Assembly: GCA_025617375.2 (NCBI GenBank)
Contig: JAMYGW020000004.1
Location: 1,922,001 to 1,986,000, forward strand
Direction of reading: 5' to 3'
DNA: 64,000 nt
Source of the DNA: Acarospora socialis
Taxonomy: Eukaryota > Ascomycota > Lecanoromycetes > Acarosporales > Acarosporaceae
Part shown: piece after piece, positions 1 through 10,414 of the stretch
How positions within the stretch are numbered: the stretch's first letter is position 1
Layout: each line of letters begins with the position of its first letter
Translations under genes and position numbers: made by a program
The notes under the pieces: model-generated
The model's database searches: none
Seen by the model: the letters and a program-made list of their open reading frames with translations, nothing else
What the model was told of the DNA's origin: nothing

Positions 1-401
1 ACAATCCCGTCCCACCACCACTCCCTCAATTGACAGCACCCTTGCACCAAGATCCTGCCGTTCGAACCGCCACAGTACACAGGTGGAGGATTGACCCCTC
101 TTGTTCCATGTAGGACTCCTTTGACTCAGCCTGTGATTCATCAGATGTTTGAACTTCTGTATTCCTTCTAGAAGACCTTGACACAGTACATGGTGATAAA
201 ATGGTTGTCTCAGCATTCATTCATAAACTTCGCACTGCCTGCCAGTGTATGCTACAATAGCTCCGAACGATGCACGCAGTGATTATTTTTTCTATTACAG
301 CTCCGTCTTTAGCAGGCTGAAAACTCCTTGTCGCCCCCATCACCAACCTGCAGATTTCGTTTGAGTTACCTTGCCTTGAGCGATTATCTTGCGTAGTCAA
401 G
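1..401. other. Upstream flank, no gene recognised
   Basis: GC-balanced sequence upstream of the secreted-protein gene. Short open frames on the minus strand here have no family resemblance I can see. The last 100-150 bases presumably hold the promoter and leader of the gene that starts at 402, but I see no convincing TATA or other named element. Confidence 0.4.
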
Positions 402-969
402 ATGAGAATCCCTCTCTCCGCAACATTTCCCTTACTCGCCGCTTTCCTGATCGTTGCAGTCTCGACGACAGCTTCTCCAGCTCCACCATCTAAGGGACCG
501 CTAGTCCGAGCAGTACGTTCCACCCTTTTCCGCACCCATGCCTTCCCGTCATCACATCCTTGCTCACTCCATTCACGAACAGCGCTTCAACTGCCCTCCT
601 GGTGATGCACCTGCCGGCATGAACAAATGGATGTACCCCGACCTTTACTCCTTCTGCACGTCCGGCACAGTCGACTGTGACTGCTACCCTTCCAACACCA
701 ACCCTGTCGGAGCCCCAAGTCGGATCTCCCACCTCAACATCAACCAGTACGCCGTCATTTGCCGCCGACCGACTTTCATGAGCAGCGACAACCTGAACAT
801 GGTCACGGCAGTGAACCAGTGCCGTCAGTCGTGCATGTGTTACGGTGGACCCGTGGAAAACTGGCTGAGACATCCGCGCGGGCCGGACTTTGTGGGACCG
901 ATAATCCCCTTGGCCGTCGTGCAAGCGGCGTCGAGGCCACCGGCCGAGAAGCAGCCCGCGACCGCTTGA
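402..969 (+). CDS. Small secreted cysteine-rich protein
   Basis: Two exons, 402-512 and 583-969, joined by a 70-base phase-0 intron (GTACGT donor, CAG acceptor, CTCAC-like branch site), giving 165 residues. Residues 1-25 form a clear signal peptide: a short basic start, then a Leu/Ala/Phe/Val core ending near Ala-Ser-Pro. The mature part has eight cysteines, including one CDC and one CMC pair, an even number that suits disulphide bonding outside the cell. I do not recognise the family. Size, signal peptide and cysteine content are those of secreted effector-like or cell-wall-associated fungal proteins, but no function can be assigned. It converges on the acetyltransferase gene, whose stop is 150 bases away. 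Confidence 0.75.
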
Positions 970-1119
970 GGATAGCATGTCAGAGACACATGGAACAAGG
1001 AAGATGAAGCACCCAAGGGTTGTGGTTGATTAGCTTAGTTTAGCGGCGCAGTCCTGGCTCGGACCGACCTTTAACAATTCTCATAAAGCAAGGATGGATT
1101 CATGAAGTGACCGGTCATC

Positions 1120-2334
1120 TCATTGCCCATCGTCGAAGCCCTCCATGCCCTCCCCCACCACCCCTAGAATGACTCTCACCCAATGTACGTCCCACCCGTA
1201 CCGAGCCCCCAACCTCGCACAAACCGTCAAACTGGCCTTGTTGTCCCGGTGCACGTCCGCATGGCCTGCGTAGCCATCCTCATCACCCTCGAACCACGTC
1301 CTGTAATCCCCTCGCTGCAACAGCCGATGTATGACCGCCTTCGCCAGCCCAAGACCTCGCCAGGGGGATTCGACATGCAGAGCGTTGATACTGCCGTCAA
1401 CGCCGAGGAAACCCCAGGCGACGATCTGACATCTGTCGGCGGGATCTACGTCCGGACGGTCATCGGTGGCTGTCGGTGTCTTGAAAACGGCCACACCGGC
1501 TAATTTCGCCAACGTCGACACCGTCCGCCGGATCTCGCTCCTCTGCCTCACGAGCTCCAACGCTTCAGGTGGAACACGGCCGAACTGAAAGCCCGTAGGC
1601 AACTCGAGTTTTCCGGCCACAGGATCTATAGCTTGCCCATAGCTCGATGAGAAGGGGAGGGTGGTCGGGGAGGAGGAGAAAATCCATTTTTGCCAAGGCA
1701 CCGAGCACCATTCCAACCACCCGGCCGAAGCCAGCAGCGGCACTAGAGATGAGTGCACCGCACCTACGCGCAGCATCCGTTGTTCGTCGGGCTTCGCGTG
1801 CGCAGGACAATGGAGAGAAGAAATGGCGTCGAAAAGCGCGCTCAGATATGCCTTGGTTACCTCGTCCGCCGTCCCCTCCTGCTCCTCTCTTGTATTATGT
1901 CCGTGGATGAGCGTACCGCCCTGAGCGGAACCATGGCCGTTGATTCGCTCCTGCTCGTCGACGTCACACGACTGCATCGGTCCGTGTCTTTCTGCCGTGC
2001 ACACGGCGTAAAGTTCGAAAGAAGTGAAGATCCAACATTCCGTCTCGGGCAACCGGCTTCGATCTACGAACGCGACGACAAACGGGTGTGGAGAGTCCGC
2101 TTCCTTTCCGACGTGGTCAGTCTGCAACTGGCGCTCCGGTGTCGATTTGCAGTTCGCTGGAACTGGCGGAGCTGAAGGCGGAAACGAAGCGAGGAGCGTG
2201 CGGTGCGGGGAGCGGTGGTGGAATTGAATGCGGCGCAGCAGGGGCAGCGAGTATGGCAGGAAACAATGCAACACAGGCGTCAGGCTGTCCCCAGGGGCCG
2301 GGTGAGTGTGGATCTCGACGGGTGGGTCGGGCAT
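1120..2334 (-). CDS. GNAT-family N-acetyltransferase (FR47-like)
   Basis: Intronless frame of 404 residues from the ATG at 2334. The frame stays open upstream to an ATG at 2523, but the sequence before 2334 is low-complexity and unlike a protein start, while the residues just after it (Pro-Asp-Pro-Pro, then a Leu-Pro-Tyr-Ser-Leu-Pro-Leu-Leu-Arg-Arg segment) look like a family N-terminus. The catalytic region is at the C-terminus, about residues 318-385. It holds an ALHVES strand, RGLGLA (the R-x-x-G-x-A acetyl-CoA pyrophosphate loop), then a DVHRDNKAS segment typical of GNAT motif B. The donor should be acetyl-CoA. The acceptor is unknown, and small-molecule or peptide N-acetylation are both possible. 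The N-terminal two thirds are less conserved. The next gene on the same strand, the F-box gene, ends 281 bases upstream. Confidence 0.7.
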   Translation of the reverse strand: MPDPPVEIHTHPAPGDSLTPVLHCFLPYSLPLLRRIQFHHRSPHRTLLASFPPSAPPVPANCKSTPERQLQTDHVGKEADSPHPFVVAFVDRSRLPETECWIFTSFELYAVCTAERHGPMQSCDVDEQERINGHGSAQGGTLIHGHNTREEQEGTADEVTKAYLSALFDAISSLHCPAHAKPDEQRMLRVGAVHSSLVPLLASAGWLEWCSVPWQKWIFSSSPTTLPFSSSYGQAIDPVAGKLELPTGFQFGRVPPEALELVRQRSEIRRTVSTLAKLAGVAVFKTPTATDDRPDVDPADRCQIVAWGFLGVDGSINALHVESPWRGLGLAKAVIHRLLQRGDYRTWFEGDEDGYAGHADVHRDNKASLTVCARLGARYGWDVHWVRVILGVVGEGMEGFDDGQ

Positions 2335-2615
2335 CGGGGTGAGGCATAACCGGGGACGGGCGGAGTGTTTGTGTGAAGGGGCAGGTCTTGGGTGGTTGCG
2401 CACGGGCCCAGTAGAGTAGGTACGCATCCAACGCTCTCTGCGGAGCATTGGCATAAGTGTGTAACAGCTGTGAGAGCATGCTAATGATGTTCTCGCACTC
2501 TGGCTAAGCAAGTGTAGGTCCATAGTGAAGGAATGATATGACTTGAGATGACTGCTAAATCTAGTTTATTGGACGAAGCTGGGGCAAGCTAGACGACTAT
2601 GCTGACGACTTCTCG

Positions 2616-4159
2616 TTAGAAAGAGATATAGGATCGTCGTAACCCGTCCCTGAAAGCGTCCTCCGATATGTACGAATACGGTCCTTCGTCCTTGCCCGGA
2701 CCATACAGACCGGTTTGGCCGTAAGGACCCTTACCCGACAAGCTTTTGGATGGTGGCCAAAAGAAATCGGACAGTGCTTCTGCCATGTCGAAATTGCCAT
2801 GTACCACGTTTTGTTGTGGTTCGAAAATCCAATGCGCTGGGCTCAATTAGCGGTTGTGTAAGTTAAGAATAATAGACGAGGTTGTCCTTACATATAAAGA
2901 TCTCGATACGTAAATCAGACGTCAGGGCCGCCATCAGAGATCGTGCGTGGTCGAGCATCTTCCAGAATTTGTCCTGGGCTTCCGCCGATAATGCCAAACT
3001 CTGGTACGCTGGGCAGAGTCCCGTCGCTCTGATCTGTACTTCCCCTTTCCAGTTCAGGGTGTTGCTCATGAAGAGGTCCGGACAGATGGTAGGCAGTGAA
3101 ATAGAGAGGTTTTCCAAACGTCGACAATTGGTGAGAATTGAACACAGATGTTCGTTGCTCTCGGTGCCCGCCAAGTCCAGGTGCCCAAACCCGTCATTGG
3201 CCACTGGCGAATATTCCAATACGCGAAGACTATCCTTCGAGGACTTGACCAACGCTATGATACCACTGATGGTAATAGACGACATGCCTGTTACGTGCAC
3301 CTCGTTCAAGTTGGTCGCTGTCCTCGCTAATTTCCTCAAGTCAACATCCATCACCGGCATAAAGTTGGTATCCCCGAATATTTTCAGGCGGGTTAAACAA
3401 CTAAAGTTGACAGATACCCGGTCCAAAGCTTGGTGGTCCTTTCGGTTGAAGGCGCTCAACCTTTGCGACCCCTTCAGATCCACTGCCAAGAGCTCTAGCG
3501 ATACAATCCCACCGAACCCTGGCCTACGGCCGAGGAGACGCGACCAATCTTCAACGGTACCATGCCGAAGAGCTATCGAAGGAAGAGTCACGGATCTCAG
3601 ATTGTTGCAGTGGGCAAGAATTTCGAAGATATATGCACCCGTTTCCGAAACGTGAAAGCCGGCAAACCACAGGCGCCGGACATTCGACGCTAGGCTCGGA
3701 TACTGGGAGAAGAGTCGTAAAGTTTCCTTCAAATCAAAGAAAGGGTCGCGGTATACGGCCATCATTGAGGGGACTTTGACTCCAGCCAGGTTCCTCGAGT
3801 TAAGCCACCTGTATTGACTTTCATTTAGGCCTCATAACCTAGCAGGATTATCGTCGCTCAACATACCTTTCACTGCCCCTCCATCTCCTGATGTACAGTT
3901 CTCTCAGAGCGTAGTCTACCGCCCAGGCATGCCACTCTGGACACACCTGGCGGATGGGATCTGCGGTTCTCCATCGGAGGACATCTGGAGGCACTCTTCC
4001 TCTGACAACCCTCTGGACCGGCACGTTCTGCAGGGGCTCCGGAGCCTGGCTCAGGCCGTAGGTGTATGTAGCTGCGTCACGAGCGTTGAGTGCAGCGGCC
4101 TCTTGCAGGATGCTTGAGATAATCTCGTACGGCAGACTGCGGATGTTGCAGGTCATCAT
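2616..4159 (-). CDS. F-box/leucine-rich-repeat-type protein
   Basis: Three exons: 4159-3867, 3808-2892 and 2836-2616, with introns of 58 and 55 bases (GTATGT/CAG and GTAAGG/CAG), giving 476 residues. Frame is kept across both junctions. The N-terminus (residues about 6-22, Ile-Arg-Ser-Leu-Pro-Tyr-Glu-Ile-Ile) is an F-box-like start, followed by a segment rich in Trp and Arg (Val-Cys-Pro-Glu-Trp-His-Ala-Trp, then RRWRGSER) known from a fungal family annotated as F-box proteins. The middle has repeated Leu/Asn-spaced segments (LRSVTL, LTRLKIF, LRVLEY, LENLSIS) like degenerate leucine-rich repeats. By family such proteins bring substrates to SCF ubiquitin ligases through Skp1. Substrate unknown. 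The C-terminal 70 residues are Gly/Pro/Tyr-rich. Confidence 0.75.
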
Positions 4160-5359
4160 TGGTTCGATGACTGGTAATAGCGATGACCTCGCTGTGGTTT
4201 AGTGCTGACGTTGTTCTATCCGCGGTTGAAGAAGCAGCGGTGGGCGCTCCAAGACTTTAAAGAACCAGGCGGTCATGTCGAACAGGCGCAGTCGGGTAGC
4301 ATGCCCAGAAGTCGCCATCAGACGCGAACCTTGCTGCATCATGAGATCCGTCGGTGAACCTTGAAGACGTCGTGGACCATGTCTTGGCTGGTGAGAGGCG
4401 ATGTGGAATTGAGTAATAGCGTTATCCGTGATTGGTCGCATCTGCCGCGGCTAAATTCCGCACACATAAATGGCTTCAATCCGCCAAGAAGACCTTGGAT
4501 ATAATGGCTGTATCTTACATAATTGACCGAGGGAGTACTGTGTAAGGGGAGCACGAAAGGTTCACTTCGTATACTGATTGGGCGTTTTCCAGTTCTGTAG
4601 TCACTTTCGCAGCAGCAAGTGGCTCAACACGCTCACTAGCTTTGTAGGTATTGCATAAGACGGAGCTGCCTCTTCATAGATTCTCACCTTAGCATACGAC
4701 TACAAGACCTGAACAAATTTCAAACTTGCCTAGCACTGCAGGAAAGTTTGTCATGATGACAACACGAGGCACCCTGAGATGAAAGGAGGAACGCACCAAT
4801 GCCGTGAGAGTCATGAGAGAGATACATGCCATACATCCCATGCATGACAGGTGGCTACACCGATACTTACTGCTTGGGGCGCCCTACGTGAAATTGGATC
4901 TCTGGATATATCTAACATCAAAGTCAGCCCAGCCCTGTAAATACAAACCTCGGAGGAGATAGAGCAAGGAATGTGTCTGGCGTCATGAAAAAATTAGAGT
5001 GTATGTTGTTGCTTTTGTTCTTCTTCATAGAGAAGGTCAGGGTTAAAAAAGATATAATCTTTCGCCAGGAAACAGGGGCAATTCAGGTAGAAACAAGATG
5101 GGGAAGGCCAGGACTTACTCTACGTGTGGTAGTGGCCAGAAAGTCATGCGGCGGAGTCAGCCATCTGCAGGTAAACACTCCACTTCAAAGGTGGACGACA
5201 TCAGTTCAATAGATTGGTTCCTTATCGATCAACATTGCATCTTGCTCAGTAATACCTTGCTCGCGCCTGCACCCTAACCTCCTCGCCACAAGCGTCCTCA
5301 ACGGTGAGTGAGAGTAGTGGACGCGCAAACAAGGATTGCAGCAAGAAAAGGTAACATGT
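4160..5359. other. Intergenic region between F-box gene and RPP0
   Basis: About 1.2 kb of ordinary base composition with no gene I can support. Short frames on both strands lack splice partners or family resemblance. It holds the promoter side of the F-box gene (near 4160) and the 3' untranslated region of RPP0 (near 5360). An 11-base perfect palindrome, GTCATGATGAC, lies at 4750-4760 and could be a bZIP half-site pair, but a single short palindrome is weak evidence. Confidence 0.4.
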
Positions 5360-6523
5360 TTAGTCGAAGAGGCCCCCGAACCCTGTGTTTTGTGTCAGCG
5401 AGTTCGTACTAAGGTATCGAAGGGTCACGTGGTGTAAGTATTACCCTCGTCGCCGCTTTCCTCGGCTTCAGACTCCTCCTTCTTCTTCTCTTCTTCCTTG
5501 GCGGCCGCAGCTGGCGCATTGTCCTCGGTGGCGGCTGGCCCAGCTGAAGCGTACGCGTCGGGGTTGGCGATACGGTCCTTCAGCTGTTCAATCTCAGGCC
5601 AGCTATAGTCGGTCTCAATGGCAACAGCCAAGACCTTCTTGTAGCCGTTGACCACGGAGTGCATGATGGATGGTAAGGTGGGGTAGTTTGCAGCCAGAGA
5701 GATGGTCGCGATGGTCTTGATGGCGGAGTTGAGAGCAGCAAAGAGCTGTTTCTCCTCGATATCAAGGACATCGGGACTGAAGGTCTGGCCCTGGTCGTAC
5801 ACTTGCGCAATGGTCATACCGTATGTGAACGGAGAGATGTTCAACATGTTGAGAAGCGTAGCTTCGGACGCGCCGACTTTGCTGCCGGCTTCGACGAGCT
5901 TAAGGTCGGTCGTGATTTCGATAGTACCACGTGCAATCTTTGTGGGAACACCAAGAGCTTGGAAGAACGAGGTCTTGCCCGGCTCCATCCCGGTGTTACC
6001 CGCAGGGACGAAGACATCCAGGGGTGCGACGGCTCCAGCTCTCGCGGGCGCGGCGACCTTGTTTGCAAGGATCTTCGATCGAGTATCTTTAAGGTCACCG
6101 TTTGTGAAGATAAAACCAACATTGCCTGTACAGGATTAACTCCAGAACTACTTTAGACCATATATCTGACTATACCCTTCACGTGTGGCAGGAGACGTTC
6201 GTATTCTGGGAAATCACTGATAAATCCCTTGATAGCTCGCCGGACCTGGACGCAATCAAGTCAGCAAGAAGCCCAATCGATCGCATGGACACCGCTTGGG
6301 CTGGAGTATAGGAGCTCAGTTGCGCATCGCAGGGTGCTGCGACACTAACCATAGTATTCTTGCCCATCAAAACAACACCCTCACCTCGCAGGCTTTGCCG
6401 AATTTCGTGCATCTGTTGGGAGCTGACATTGTCCACCGTAACGATGAAGATGGACTTGTACTCCTCTAGCAAGCTTTTGAGCTTATCGAAGTAAGCCGCC
6501 TTGGTGCTGGTCTTGCCCCCCAT
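5360..6523 (-). CDS. RPP0: 60S acidic ribosomal protein P0
   Basis: Four exons: 6523-6350, 6245-6176, 6125-5445 and 5382-5360; introns of 104, 50 and 62 bases; 315 residues. P0 anchors the P1/P2 stalk on the large ribosomal subunit and helps recruit translational GTPases. The N-terminus ([15 protein letters not shown]) and the [13 protein letters not shown] segment are hallmark L10/P0 rRNA-binding sequence. The C-terminus has an Ala-rich hinge, a Lys/Glu run, and ends GFGGLFD, the conserved stalk tail that contacts elongation factors. The last exon is only 23 bases and encodes just that tail, so automatic annotation could miss it. The gene is divergent from TRM82 with 246 bases between the two start codons. 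Confidence 0.97.
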
Positions 6524-6769
6524 TTCTTCTTTAGATGAAGATAGGATCTTTAAGGGTCAAGTTGAATTTCGGTGCTGAGTATGGTGCTTCAAGCGCTCCT
6601 CTCTTCCGACGTTGTCGTGCTTGCTGTTCGATTTCTAAAGTATTGTGCGGTTTGTGGGAGGTTGTTGCTTAGTAATAGATTAGTAACCTACTATACCTTG
6701 CCTTAGGGCCAGCACAGCTCTCAGCCAATCACCACGAGTAGCTCTAGGCACCTCACCACAAGCGATAAT
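6524..6769. promoter_or_regulatory. Divergent promoter region RPP0/TRM82
   Basis: 246 bases separate the start codons of RPP0 (minus) and TRM82 (plus), so both promoters must lie here. A CCAAT box is present at 6725-6729, about 41 bases upstream of the TRM82 ATG. Pairing a ribosomal protein with a tRNA-modifying enzyme would allow shared growth control, but that is inference. Confidence 0.5.
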
Positions 6770-8528
6770 ATGCAGCATCCGTTCCAATGCCTCGCCTTAG
6801 CTGCTACACCAGACGACTACATTCTTGTAGCTGCCGCCGCATCGTCCATCTCTACGTATAGGCTTTACGATGGAGCTCTGCTGGCAACGTGGTTTCCTCC
6901 CAGCGTCACGAGAAATGGCCACAGAGAAGCGGAAAAGACGGGCACTCGAACCGTCAGTAAGCCATTGAAACACGACGCTGAGCCACCAGATAAGAGGAGG
7001 AAGCTATCACATTGTGGAGAAGCCTCAGAAACTTCAGCTACAGACACAGCTGTTGAGATACCTAAATGCGTAGCTGGGTCGTTAAAGGCGACGAAAGCGG
7101 CAGTCACAAAATTGGTTATCACGTCAAATGCGAAGAATGTGATTGCAGTTACCGGAGATGATAAGTGCATTCGAGTGCTTGATATGCTTGAAGATGGAAC
7201 ACTATTACAGCGTAGTGAGCGGTGAGAGACTTGGTGCTCAATCATCTTTATGACTACAACTGAGAGTTATTCAAGACAGATGCCAAAGCGTCCCTGCGCC
7301 ATCACAGTCACGCCAGACAACGCAACCATACTTTGTGCGGACAAATTCGGCGATGTTTATTCATTACCACTCCTTGGATATGCCTTCGCTATCGATAACA
7401 GGGTGGATACTGCGTCAGAGACATTGAGCCGCAAGCATTCGGGTACCCCTGGGAGAATGGTACCTGCCGCCTCCATGCTGACCGTGCATACCAAAAAGAA
7501 TCAAGAAGCACTGAGAAATCAGCTTAAACTGACTTATCACGGGGCGGAGAAAAAGACATGTGACTTTGAACACCACCTTCTCCTTGGTCATGTATCTTTA
7601 CTTACGGATATGGCTTATGTCAGTCTGGGTGCTCAAATTGCTCTTAGCCGAGGATCTCAAAGCTATATCTTGACTTCAGATCGAGATGAGCATATCCGGA
7701 TATCCCGTGGCATGCCGCAAGCGCACATTATCGAAGGGTATTGCCTTGGACACGCCGAGTTTGTCAGCAAGATCATTGTGCCAGACTGGCATCAAGACCT
7801 GCTGATATCCGGTGGAGGTGATAACTATCTGATAGTTTGGGATTGGTTAGCTGGAAAAGCCCTTCACAAAGTCGATCTCAGTATGCCCTACCACCACTGG
7901 CGCGACTCGGTAGGGGCAAATAGCGACAAGTCGGCCGGAAGCAGAAGCAGTGTTGGCGATAAGCTTGCCGTATCTGGTATGTGGGTTCTGAAGAGTCAGC
8001 GTTCATCAGAGCAAGAGAGCGAAGGGGAGGTAGTCGTTGCGTTTGAAGGGTGAGCATAATGTATATCTAAATTCCTGCATGTCATGACTGATTGATATCA
8101 TATAACTTAGTATACCTGCTTTATTCCACTGGACTCTCAGAACTGATGGTGTCATGAATTACCGGCGGTTCTACGCTCTTCCAGGAAACGTTGTCGACGC
8201 TGTCGTACTGGAATACCGAGCATCTATCATAGTTTCCGTTGACAATGTCCACGAAGCAGGTTCTACAGAGATCGTGAGAAGCCGAAGTTCCCAAGAAGCG
8301 ATGCTTCGGTTGCATGCTTTGAGCTTCGCCACAGACTTGGAGGGGGCGCCCGAGGTCCGAGATGCGGGCTTAGTCTCGGTCTCAGAAAAAATCAGCCGTT
8401 CAACTTCCGACGTAAATGAACATGAAGGGACGTCTCATCATAGAGCATTAAGCGACCTTCTTTATGGCGTTGAGCAACTCAGAAAACGCAGTCCTGAGCA
8501 TTACCCTATTGATGGATTCCTCTCATAA
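6770..8528 (+). CDS. TRM82: tRNA (guanine-N7-)-methyltransferase non-catalytic subunit, WD40 protein
   Basis: Three exons: 6770-7221, 7276-8049 and 8111-8528; introns of 54 and 61 bases; 547 residues. Trm82 is the WD-repeat partner of the methyltransferase Trm8. Together they make m7G46 in the tRNA variable loop, which protects some tRNAs from rapid decay. Family signatures seen are the ADKFGDVYSLPLL segment just after the first intron, a LLLGHVSLLTD WD-repeat start near residue 255, YILTSDRDEHIRISR near 281, GHAEFVS near 309, and LISGGGDNYLIVWDW near 326-341. The acceptor of intron 1 at 7275 was chosen because it gives Ser-Glu-Arg-Gln-Met-Pro-Lys-Arg-Pro, as in relatives. Residues about 60-110 are a Lys/Arg-rich insert that could be a nuclear signal. 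Confidence 0.93.
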
Positions 8529-8914
8529 CCTTCTATAACCTCTTCTCTAACCCAAGATGCAGAAGCTACATTTCATCAGTCTACTAAGATGCTTAGCAAT
8601 ATGCTAGTATGTAAAGTCTTGAAAACCACGATCATGTCTCAGCAGCTTTACCGTGCATGTATCTGCTATATTATAAGTGAGGTTGCTGTACGGAGGCAAC
8701 TAACATAAGTCCTGTCATGCGCTAATGCAGTATGGAAATCTATGTTACGATACTGAATATGACATGGGCACCATTCAGGCCTCTCCATACAGCATTAGCG
8801 CCCGACAGGACTTTTGTTAGATGCATCCGTACGGGGTACTCTACTCCGAAGCGAGACCCTGAAGGCATAGCGCTTGCGACTCGCGCATCGAATACTGCAT
8901 TCAAGTAACTCACT
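8529..8914. other. Intergenic region TRM82-HEM12
   Basis: Contains the 3' end of TRM82 and the promoter/leader of HEM12. Its main feature is the long imperfect inverted repeat described separately at 8687-8833. Confidence 0.5.
8687..8833. repeat. Imperfect 50-bp inverted repeat (hairpin or small MITE)
   Basis: The arm 8687-8736 pairs with the arm 8784-8833 at 43 of 50 positions by hand alignment, around a 47-base loop. The core TCCTGTC-x-x-GCGCTAATGC-x-GTATGGA is shared. It ends 82 bases before the HEM12 start codon, so it lies in its promoter or 5' leader. It could be a miniature inverted-repeat element (I see no clear target duplication), a transcribed hairpin, or a regulatory structure. 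The base composition is that of the surrounding genes, not of the AT-rich blocks. Confidence 0.8.
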
Positions 8915-10189
8915 ATGACTGCAAAATTCGAACCGCTTCAGAATGACCTTCTACTCCGAGCTGCAAGACGTAGGTTTTCTTTGCTTCGCTCACTACCGTA
9001 TAGGATCAGTGTCAAAAGTAACCATTTCATACAGGCCAGAAAGTTGAGCGGGCCCCAATGTGGGTTATGCGACAAGGTATCCCACAGCTGCACAACGTCT
9101 TCCGCTGTCAGCCAGTCATGGTAATTTCTTCTTTGAAGCCGGTAGATATCTTCCAGAGTACCACGAAGCCAAAGGCAACCATGATTTCTTCGAATGCTGT
9201 CGCTCACCCGAGATCGCCTCTACGCTCACACTGCAACCAATCGAGCGGTATGCCGGCCTTATCGACGGCGCCATTATATTCTCCGATATTCTAGTGATAC
9301 CGCAAGCTATGGGCATGACTGTGGAGATGGTGGACAAGAAAGGCCCACATTTCCCCAAGCCATTGAAGTCGCCAACAGACGGTCAATACGAGGAGGTGAT
9401 GAAGAGGGATGTCGATGTGGAAGTTGAGCTGGACTATGTATATAAAGCCATTACCCTGACAAGACAGAAACTGAAGGGCAGAGTGCCTTTGTTCGGGTTC
9501 TGTGGGGCTCCATGGACATTGCTGAGCTACATGGTGGAAGGTGGCGGGAGCAAGTTGTTCATCCAGGCAAAGACATGGATCTTCCGGTACCCGAAGGAGA
9601 GCAAAGCGCTACTGCAAAAGATTGCGGAGCTATGTGTGGAGTATTTGGCACAGCAGGTGAAGGCCGGAGCACAGATCGTTCAGGTTTTCGACTCGTGGGC
9701 GGCCGAGTTATCACCGTCATCCTTCCAGCATTTCTCTCTTCCCTATTTACGATACATTTCAGCACACCTGCCAAACCGGCTGGCTGATCTTGGCCAAGAA
9801 GGTGTCCCGATGGTCGTCTTTGCCAAGGGCGCATGGTATGCGTTGGATGATCTTTGCGAATCAGGTTATGATGTCGTCGGCCTAGACTGGCTGCATGACC
9901 CGGCACAGGCCGTAAGAATAGCAAACGGTCGTGTAACGCTGCAGGGCAATGCTGACCCTGGAGTTCTCTACGGAGACAAGGAAGCAATAACGGCAGTGGT
10001 GAAGGAGATGGTAGAAGGTTTTGGTGGCGGCAAGCAAGGCTGGATCGCCAACCTGGGTCATGGTGCGCCCCAACCTATAAATTCCGAGAGGCCTCATTTG
10101 CTGATTATGAAGAAGGAATTACACCTTTCGTCGATCCCGACAATCTAAAGTTCTATTTCCAAGAACTTCATCGCCTCACAAGTTGTTAG
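8915..10189 (+). CDS. HEM12: Uroporphyrinogen decarboxylase
   Basis: Four exons: 8915-8969, 9035-9076, 9139-10062 and 10116-10189; introns of 65, 62 and 53 bases; 364 residues, the usual length. It removes four acetate carboxyls from uroporphyrinogen III to give coproporphyrinogen III in cytosolic haem synthesis. Both family signatures are present: [17 protein letters not shown] near residues 25-40 (assembled over intron 2) and [17 protein letters not shown] near 152-168. DSWAAELSP follows, and the end is NLGHGITP then VDPDN. Exon 2 is only 42 bases, and the last intron interrupts NLGHG, so a single-frame reading would give a wrong C-terminus. It converges on FCY1, 225 bases away. Confidence 0.97.
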
Positions 10190-10414
10190 AGCCAATTAGC
10201 GGACTCTTACATCTGTCCTATTTGGCTGGGGCAACCGGGGCGAAATGAACCATGTCGACAGGTTTCATGTATCAAACCGATCGAAACCGGGATGACGTCG
10301 CTCAAAGGTCACCACCATAGAAACAGTTACAACGTGATGAGACAACAGCACATGAGCCAAGAGAGCTCTACTACTGGACATGTCTATTGCTGCCAAGGCG
10401 TGCCTGCTCACTAG

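Noticed and set aside
1753-2342. Several plus-strand frames across the acetyltransferase gene
   Set aside because: They are antisense shadows of the GC-rich acetyltransferase coding region.
4199-4554. Overlapping minus-strand frames upstream of the F-box gene
   Set aside because: No recognisable protein features; more likely the leader and promoter of the F-box gene.
4750-4760. Palindrome GTCATGATGAC as a regulatory site
   Set aside because: A single 11-base palindrome in 1.2 kb is not strong evidence without conservation.
4973-5212. Plus-strand frame of 79 residues
   Set aside because: No family resemblance and no supporting signals; short frames of this size occur by chance.
6246-6349. 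snoRNA within the 104-base RPP0 intron
   Set aside because: No convincing C/D or H/ACA box arrangement was found.
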